Source: Saprospiraceae bacterium
GTDB lineage: Bacteria; Bacteroidota; Bacteroidia; Chitinophagales; Saprospiraceae
Assembly (NCBI GenBank): GCA_027009605.1
Contig: JALVCY010000397.1
Coordinates: 1-10,314 of the forward strand
Direction: 5' to 3'
DNA: 10,314 bases
The stretch's first letter is position 1; every line of letters starts with the position of its first letter. This document shows positions 7,100 through 10,314 of this stretch, piece by piece. The notes below the pieces were generated by a model. That model was not told the DNA's origin. It made no database searches and was given only the letters and a program-made list of their open reading frames with translations. The translations under genes and the position numbers were made by a program.

Positions 7100-8383
7100 T
7101 CAATTATCCACAGTCATAGAAACAAAGGAGCCTTGAGCCGGTTGGCCACCCACATCCAGTTTTCGAGACACTTCGAGCGTATTCAAGTCCAATTCGTAAA
7201 AAACACCATCGGCGGTTACAAAGGAATAAAAATGATTGCCATCCTTGGATACAAAGTATTTGGGATGCGCCTGAATCGTAGTCTGATCTACTAAATCAAT
7301 TTTATCACTTACCGCTACATCTTTAATCTTGGTATTTGTGGCTAAATCAATAATCGTCACGAATACGTCCTTATGATTGATAGCAATCGCTAATTTTTTG
7401 GATTTAATCATTTTGACGTGGCCGATACCTTTTCCGGCAGGGATAATAGATTGTACGGTCATCGTTTCGTAGTTGACCACAAAAATATTCCCTTCCTTTG
7501 AGCCGACGTAAATTAATTTCTCGAAAGGATGAAAGTCACCATGATGCGAGCCCATATCTTCTAAAGCAGCCCCCCCGGAATTAAAAACTGCTTCACGGAC
7601 AATTTCCAGCCCTTGATGTGGCGTGAATTTTAGCTCTAAGACAGAAGGATAGACATTATTAGCGCCTTCACTTGTAATACCTTCGGCAGAAGCATAGAAA
7701 AGATTGGAAGGCCCTTGGTAGTTGCCTTTACTGGGAATGATTTGGTGAACCGGAGATGGTGTGTCAATAGTATTTAAAAGTACGGTTTGCCACTGGCCAT
7801 TGCTTTTCGCAATAAAGTAGGTGCTTAGCTTTAGGTTTCCCCGGTCGGGCAAAATAAAATGATGACTGTCTAGCCAAAATGGATGCCCACAAGCATGAGA
7901 CCCTGTATGGTTATGCGTCACCGGAAAGGTAACTTCATCTGTACCGACAGTCGCAACGACTTCATCTGTTTTCATATCAATGATGGAGACCATGGGCTTG
8001 TCCATGCCGGTAACGGCTACCAGCCCTAGCATTTTGTTGATGCTTTCGGCACTTCTGGGATGGTGTGGCAAGGCTATAGTTTTGATTAACTCCAATGTGT
8101 TACAGTCAATTACATCAATGGCATCGCTTCCCCGGTTGACGGCATAAACTTTTCCCGTCGAACCCACCCTATCTGCAGTATAGGTGATTTCGTGTCCTGT
8201 CGGAATACTAGTGACTTTTTTAAAATCTTCAACATCTACAGCAATGACAGCATTGTTCTTTTTGTCTCCGAAGAATGCTCTGGTGATGTCTCTTGTTTTA
8301 TTTTCTTCAGGATCTTTTTGACAGCTTGAAAAGACGATGGCGAGTGTCCATATCGCCAGTAAAAAAATTCTTTTGTTGTTCAT
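7100..8383 (-). CDS. surface-exposed lipoprotein, His-rich YVTN/YncE-like beta-propeller
   Basis: A 427-residue lipoprotein. The open frame runs further upstream to 8449, but I place the start at 8383: the signal peptide MNNKRIFLLAIWTLAIVFSSC begins there and AAGG lies four bases upstream. Cys21 would be the lipidated residue (lipobox FSSC, with Phe in place of the usual Leu). The next residues, QKDPEE, match the lipoprotein export signal of Bacteroidota (Lys followed by acidic residues just after the Cys), so the protein is probably on the outer face of the outer membrane. The rest reads as YVTN-type propeller blades (AVNRGSDAIDVIDCNTLELIKTI, MVSIIDMKTDEVVATV, GNIFVVNYETMTV, VFYELDLNTLEVSRKL). 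Histidines are clustered in loops: HNHTGSHACGHP (157-168), His174-His175, SHHGDFHP (279-286), GHVK, NHKD, AHPK. They could hold a metal or cofactor, which is inference. The substrate is unknown. A well-formed promoter lies upstream. Confidence 0.88.
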   Translation of the reverse strand: MNNKRIFLLAIWTLAIVFSSCQKDPEENKTRDITRAFFGDKKNNAVIAVDVEDFKKVTSIPTGHEITYTADRVGSTGKVYAVNRGSDAIDVIDCNTLELIKTIALPHHPRSAESINKMLGLVAVTGMDKPMVSIIDMKTDEVVATVGTDEVTFPVTHNHTGSHACGHPFWLDSHHFILPDRGNLKLSTYFIAKSNGQWQTVLLNTIDTPSPVHQIIPSKGNYQGPSNLFYASAEGITSEGANNVYPSVLELKFTPHQGLEIVREAVFNSGGAALEDMGSHHGDFHPFEKLIYVGSKEGNIFVVNYETMTVQSIIPAGKGIGHVKMIKSKKLAIAINHKDVFVTIIDLATNTKIKDVAVSDKIDLVDQTTIQAHPKYFVSKDGNHFYSFVTADGVFYELDLNTLEVSRKLDVGGQPAQGSFVSMTVDN

Positions 8384-8482
8384 GACCTTATGATTAATCC
8401 AATTGATAAAGAGGCAGTCTATTCTCTTTCGAAAAGGGGTTTCTATCAAAATCCGGGGACTAATTCATACGTGGGTGAACCA

Positions 8483-8514
8483 CAAATGTAGCCTCCTAAC
8501 AGCTTAAATTTCAA
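8483..8514 (-). promoter_or_regulatory. promoter of the propeller lipoprotein gene
   Basis: On the minus strand TTG (8514-8512, within ATTGAAA) is followed after 21 bases by TACATTTG (8490-8483), an exact match to the Bacteroidota -7 consensus TAnnTTTG. Transcription would start near 8476 and leave a leader of roughly 90 bases before the ATG at 8383. The -33 box lies only about 22 bases from the edge of the mobile-element candidate, so insertion may have altered its upstream sequence. Confidence 0.55.
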
Positions 8515-8528
8515 TGACCTTTATCATT

Positions 8529-8536
8529 AACTAAAG
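8529..8536. repeat. left 8-bp direct repeat, probable target-site duplication
   Basis: AACTAAAG directly precedes the left terminal inverted repeat and recurs directly after the right one at 8698-8705. Exact copies at both edges are what transposition leaves behind. Confidence 0.6.
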
Positions 8537-8697
8537 GCAACTATTTAAGTACCCACTATTTTAGTCAAAAAGTGCCCTTTTTGCGCCTGTTTTTGCTAAA
8601 ATTTTCTCACGTAGGGACGCACGGCCGTGCGTCCCTACGTCAACATACACAAAAATGCCTATTTTTTGCCTTAAAATAGGAGCACCTAAATAGTTAC
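8537..8697. mobile_element. MITE-like non-autonomous element, 161 bp
   Basis: The ends are imperfect inverted repeats. The left end (8537-8562) and the reverse complement of the right end (8697-8673) both read GYAACTATTTA, then RGTRCYC, then CTATTTTA, with four substitutions (all transitions) and one extra base on the left. Similarity continues inward in A/T-rich blocks (CAAAAA and TTTTTG on both arms), so the element is one large imperfect palindrome; the left arm is about 15 bases longer. At the centre is a perfect 32-bp palindrome. An identical 8-mer flanks both ends. There is no coding capacity, so any mobility would need a transposase from elsewhere. The family is unknown; an 8-bp duplication alone does not identify it. 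Confidence 0.6.
8609..8640. repeat. perfect 32-bp palindrome in the element core
   Basis: ACGTAGGGACGCACGG (8609-8624) is followed at once by its exact reverse complement (8625-8640), with no spacer. It is far richer in G+C than its surroundings. From memory, very similar GTAGGG(A/G)CGCACGG palindromes occur in many copies in other bacterial genomes, including cyanobacteria; this was not checked. Confidence 0.9.
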
Positions 8698-8705
8698 AAC
8701 TAAAG
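8698..8705. repeat. right 8-bp direct repeat, probable target-site duplication
   Basis: AACTAAAG, the same 8-mer as at 8529-8536. It overlaps a small hairpin, AAAGAAC-attg-GTTCTTT (8702-8719), which may be part of the original target sequence. Confidence 0.6.
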
Positions 8706-8800
8706 AACATTGGTTCTTTGATAAATCCCGTGAAAAATGAGTATTTCCAAGAACAATGCAAAATATTTAAATCCATAGAATGTTGAAGTTAAGCATCGCA
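8706..8800. other. spacer between the mobile element and the hairpin cluster
   Basis: A/T-rich sequence without a convincing gene. A 71-codon minus-strand frame that starts at 8776 runs straight through the palindromic element and ends at 8561, so it is almost certainly chance. Confidence 0.5.
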
Positions 8801-8951
8801 TCTGCTTTAGCTTTTACCGTCTGCTTTAGCTGACGGATAAAAAACAAGACCGAAAGCCGGCTTTAGCCGCATTTTTTTATTTTTTTGAGTAACCAAATGG
8901 GGCTAAAGCCCCTAGTAGTTTTGCTTCCTGTCCGTTGGTTAAAACCAACGG
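8801..8951. repeat. cluster of short hairpins built on GCTTTAGC and related palindromes
   Basis: The octamer GCTTTAGC occurs at 8804-8811, 8823-8830 and 8860-8867, and its reverse complement GCTAAAGC at 8902-8909. The first two lie in a 12-base direct repeat, TCTGCTTTAGCT (8801-8812, 8820-8831). Hairpins: CCGTC-t-GCT-tt-AGC-t-GACGG (8817-8836), CGGCT-tt-AGCCG (8858-8869, followed by a T-rich run), GGGGCT-aa-AGCCCC (8899-8912), and CCGTTGGTT-aa-AACCAACGG (8932-8951). All have a two-base TT or AA centre. They resemble intergenic REP-like repeats; similar units are known to me from Bacteroidota genomes but were not searched. Confidence 0.7.
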
Positions 8952-9282
8952 TAAAGCAATGAAAATCTACCTAACTATATATTGATTTTTTTCATTATGA
9001 CTTGTGTTTGTACGGTAGCATTTCCAAAGAGGGTTTTTGTTTTTTTTATGGCAGAATCTTTAAATATTTGGTGTCACTTTGTTAATTAGAGTTTATTATC
9101 TACTCGGTCTGTCACGGGATTTGTCAAAGAATCAGAACATTAAGACTAAAAAACAGAACTTAACCGGTTCTTATTAGGCCGGATTGGAATGGTATATTAT
9201 TTAAACATCATGCAACCAATCACCAAAAAAGGGTGTTTTGGGGTATTTTTGACGAATAAATGAGCTTTTTTTATAATTTTTA

Positions 9283-9313
9283 TTGCTTTTTTGTTAATAG
9301 ACCTTTAATTTAG
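9283..9313 (+). promoter_or_regulatory. candidate promoter of the ATPase-ybeY operon
   Basis: TTG (9283-9285) is followed after 20 bases by TAATTTAG (9306-9313), which differs from the -7 consensus TAnnTTTG at one defined base. The spacing is right for the Bacteroidota primary sigma factor. The A/T-rich setting makes chance matches likely. Confidence 0.35.
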
Positions 9314-9317
9314 CTTC

Positions 9318-9347
9318 TCGTTAGCAAGTATTTATGCTTATTAACGA
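9318..9347. promoter_or_regulatory. inverted repeat in the leader of the ATPase-ybeY operon
   Basis: TCGTTA (9318-9323) and TAACGA (9342-9347) are exact reverse complements, and AAG (9326-9328) pairs with CTT (9337-9339) inside them around an eight-base loop. It begins five bases past the candidate -7 box, so it would lie at or just after the transcription start and could be an operator or an RNA hairpin. Confidence 0.3.
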
Positions 9348-9415
9348 AACTAAGCATGGTATGAAATTAACCCTGAACAAGTTGATTTCGTTTTTTTGGG
9401 ACTAAAATTTGATTT

Positions 9416-9820
9416 ATGGGAATAGTACAACGTTTACTATCTATACCTTCAAATCCCGAACATATCCACAAACTTGAACCTTTCATAGAAGATGTAACGT
9501 CCCCTTATGCGTTGGATCCCGCAAGCTATGGAAAAATCCTTATTAGCCTGACAGAAGCGGTTAACAACGCTATTCTGCACGGCAATCACTGCCAAGAAAA
9601 TAAGGATGTAAACATCAAGTGTCATCAAAATGGCAAGACAATTAAATTTTGGGTGTCTGACGAAGGCTCCGGATTTGACCCTGTCAGCATACCTTCTCCT
9701 ATCGGGGCAACTCGGTTGGACATCGAAGGAGGCCGCGGTGTATTTCTTATGAAGGAACTAAGCGATGAGATGATTTACAAAAATAATGGCTCTACTGTAG
9801 AGCTTTGTTTTAATGTCTGA
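9416..9820 (+). CDS. RsbW-like ATP-binding protein (anti-sigma factor type, HATPase_c_2)
   Basis: A 134-residue stand-alone GHKL ATPase domain of the kind found in RsbW/SpoIIAB anti-sigma factor kinases. The N box is EAVNNAILHGN (47-57), with Glu47, Asn51 and His55; the G1 box is DEGSGFDP (82-89); the G2 box is GGRGVFLMKEL (105-115); the closing strand is GSTVEL (126-131). All ATP-binding motifs are intact, so ATP binding is likely. No sigma factor, anti-anti-sigma protein or phosphatase gene is nearby, so its partner is unknown, and the RsbW label describes fold rather than proven function. The start lies 10 residues before the first conserved block, with no alternative upstream ATG in frame. 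Its last eight bases overlap ybeY (ATGTCTGA), which suggests translational coupling. I recall the same pair next to each other in other Bacteroidota. Confidence 0.88.
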   Translation: MGIVQRLLSIPSNPEHIHKLEPFIEDVTSPYALDPASYGKILISLTEAVNNAILHGNHCQENKDVNIKCHQNGKTIKFWVSDEGSGFDPVSIPSPIGATRLDIEGGRGVFLMKELSDEMIYKNNGSTVELCFNV

Positions 9821-10247
9821 ACAAAGCGTCCATTTTTTTAGTGAAGATACGGACTTCAAGTTTAGTCTTGAAGCATCTGTGGGTGCTTGGTTGTCCCAAG
9901 TCGCACAAGAAGAAGGACATCCTGAATTTCAGATGAGATATATCTTTTGCTCAGACCCTTACATTCTTCAAATCAATATTGAGTATCTCTCTCACGATTA
10001 TTATACGGATGTTATTACCTTTCCTATGAGTGAAGGCGGGTCTGTAGAGGCCGATGTCTTTATTAGTGTTGATACGGTTCGCTCCAATGCCAAACGATTT
10101 GGAGTGGCTTTCCAAGACGAATTGCTCCGGGTCATTGTCCATGCATTGTTGCACATGCTAGGCTATGACGACAAAAGCGAAGAAGACACCGCCGTTATGA
10201 GAGAGAAGGAAAATTATTACTTAGCAAAGTACAAAAACAAGGAATAA
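9813..10247 (+). CDS. ybeY: endoribonuclease YbeY, rRNA maturation factor
   Basis: A single-strand endoribonuclease needed for 16S rRNA 3'-end maturation and 70S ribosome quality control. The 144-residue protein shows the family signatures: INIEYLSHDYYTDVITFP (54-71, usually N-x-x-YL-x-x-D-x-x-TDVLTF), ADVFISVDTVRSNAKRFG (80-97), and the metal-site region VIVHALLHMLGYDDKSEED (107-125). His110 and His114 are the first two zinc ligands; the third position, usually His in GYDH, is Asp120. From memory, Bacteroidota YbeY proteins commonly have Asp-Lys there, so this is probably a lineage trait and not a defect. The tail VMREKENYYLAKY (128-140) is typical. The start overlaps the end of the ATPase gene by eight bases in another frame; no Shine-Dalgarno sequence is obvious, as expected for coupled translation. 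Confidence 0.95.
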   Translation: MSEQSVHFFSEDTDFKFSLEASVGAWLSQVAQEEGHPEFQMRYIFCSDPYILQINIEYLSHDYYTDVITFPMSEGGSVEADVFISVDTVRSNAKRFGVAFQDELLRVIVHALLHMLGYDDKSEEDTAVMREKENYYLAKYKNKE

Positions 10248-10263
10248 GCCCACCGGATTAGAA

Positions 10264-10306
10264 GTCTCTATTTGCTTTCGCAAAAAGTCTCCATCCCAGT
10301 AGAGAC
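10264..10306 (+). other. nested hairpins after ybeY
   Basis: GTCTCTA (10264-10270) pairs exactly with TAGAGAC (10300-10306). Inside it TTTGC (10271-10275) pairs with GCAAA (10280-10284) around TTTC. The outer stem has no T tract after it, so a rho-independent terminator is not certain. It starts 17 bases after the ybeY stop codon and could be a weak terminator, an RNA-processing site, or part of the leader of a gene beyond the window. Confidence 0.4.
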
Positions 10307-10314
10307 CTAGCCAA

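Larger units (their letters stand above)
8952..9415. other. 464-bp A/T-rich region upstream of the ATPase gene
   Basis: No gene is supported here; stops are dense in all frames and T runs are common. It holds a palindrome AACCGGTT (9162-9169) inside AGAAC (9155-9159) / GTTCT (9167-9171), a candidate promoter at about 9283-9313, and an inverted repeat just downstream of it. The leader to the ATPase start would be close to 100 bases. Confidence 0.6.

Noticed and set aside
8384..8449. Upstream extension of the lipoprotein frame by 22 codons
   Set aside because: It would bury the signal peptide behind a charged leader; the ATG at 8383 has the signal peptide and an AAGG site.
8561..8776. 71-codon minus-strand frame across the palindromic element
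   Set aside because: The frame exists only because the palindrome lacks stop codons; there is no start context and no protein feature.
8801..8951. Reading the hairpin cluster as a CRISPR array
   Set aside because: Repeats are short palindromes of differing sequence with irregular spacing, there are no unique spacers of even length, and no cas gene is present.
46..10247. The window as a single defence or accessory gene system
   Set aside because: The genes are recognisable housekeeping or envelope genes on both strands, separated by terminators and long gaps; only the ATPase and ybeY are coupled.

Overview
The window looks like chromosomal DNA of a Bacteroidota bacterium, probably of the Saprospiria/Chitinophagia type. 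This is inferred from the protein families (a secreted lamin-tail protein with a FlgD/CHU_C-like C-terminus, a 257-residue AMP nucleosidase of the Bacteroidota type, a lipoprotein with a Bacteroidota surface-export signal, and an ATPase-ybeY gene pair), from promoter-like boxes of the TAnnTTTG kind, and from the general lack of Shine-Dalgarno sequences. Species cannot be named from the sequence alone.

Layout: a minus-strand gene for a large secreted protein with two lamin-tail domains (46-2586); a divergent gap of 536 bp; asd, aspartate-semialdehyde dehydrogenase (3123-4124, plus); a 422-bp gap with a long hairpin just after asd and a promoter-like box before the next gene; a 500-residue coiled-coil protein of unknown function (4547-6049, plus) closed by a clear rho-independent terminator; AMP nucleosidase (6231-7004, plus); and, convergent with it, a surface lipoprotein with a His-rich YVTN/YncE-like beta-propeller (7100-8383, minus). 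Next comes about 1 kb without genes (8384-9415), which is the most structured DNA in the window. The window ends with an overlapping pair: an RsbW-like ATP-binding protein (9416-9820) and ybeY, the rRNA maturation endonuclease (9813-10247).

The genes are mostly single transcription units with housekeeping or envelope roles (lysine/threonine/methionine and diaminopimelate supply, purine salvage, ribosome maturation, exported proteins). They do not form one pathway. Only the ATPase and ybeY are clearly coupled, through an 8-nt overlap.

The most notable non-coding structure is a probable 161-bp non-autonomous mobile element at 8537-8697. It has imperfect terminal inverted repeats, a perfect 32-bp palindrome in its core, and an 8-bp direct repeat (AACTAAAG) on both sides that looks like a target-site duplication. 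About 100 bp further on, 8801-8951 carries a cluster of short hairpins, most built on the octamer GCTTTAGC and its reverse complement. I found no CRISPR array, no tRNA or rRNA gene, no phage gene, no transposase and no recognisable defence system.
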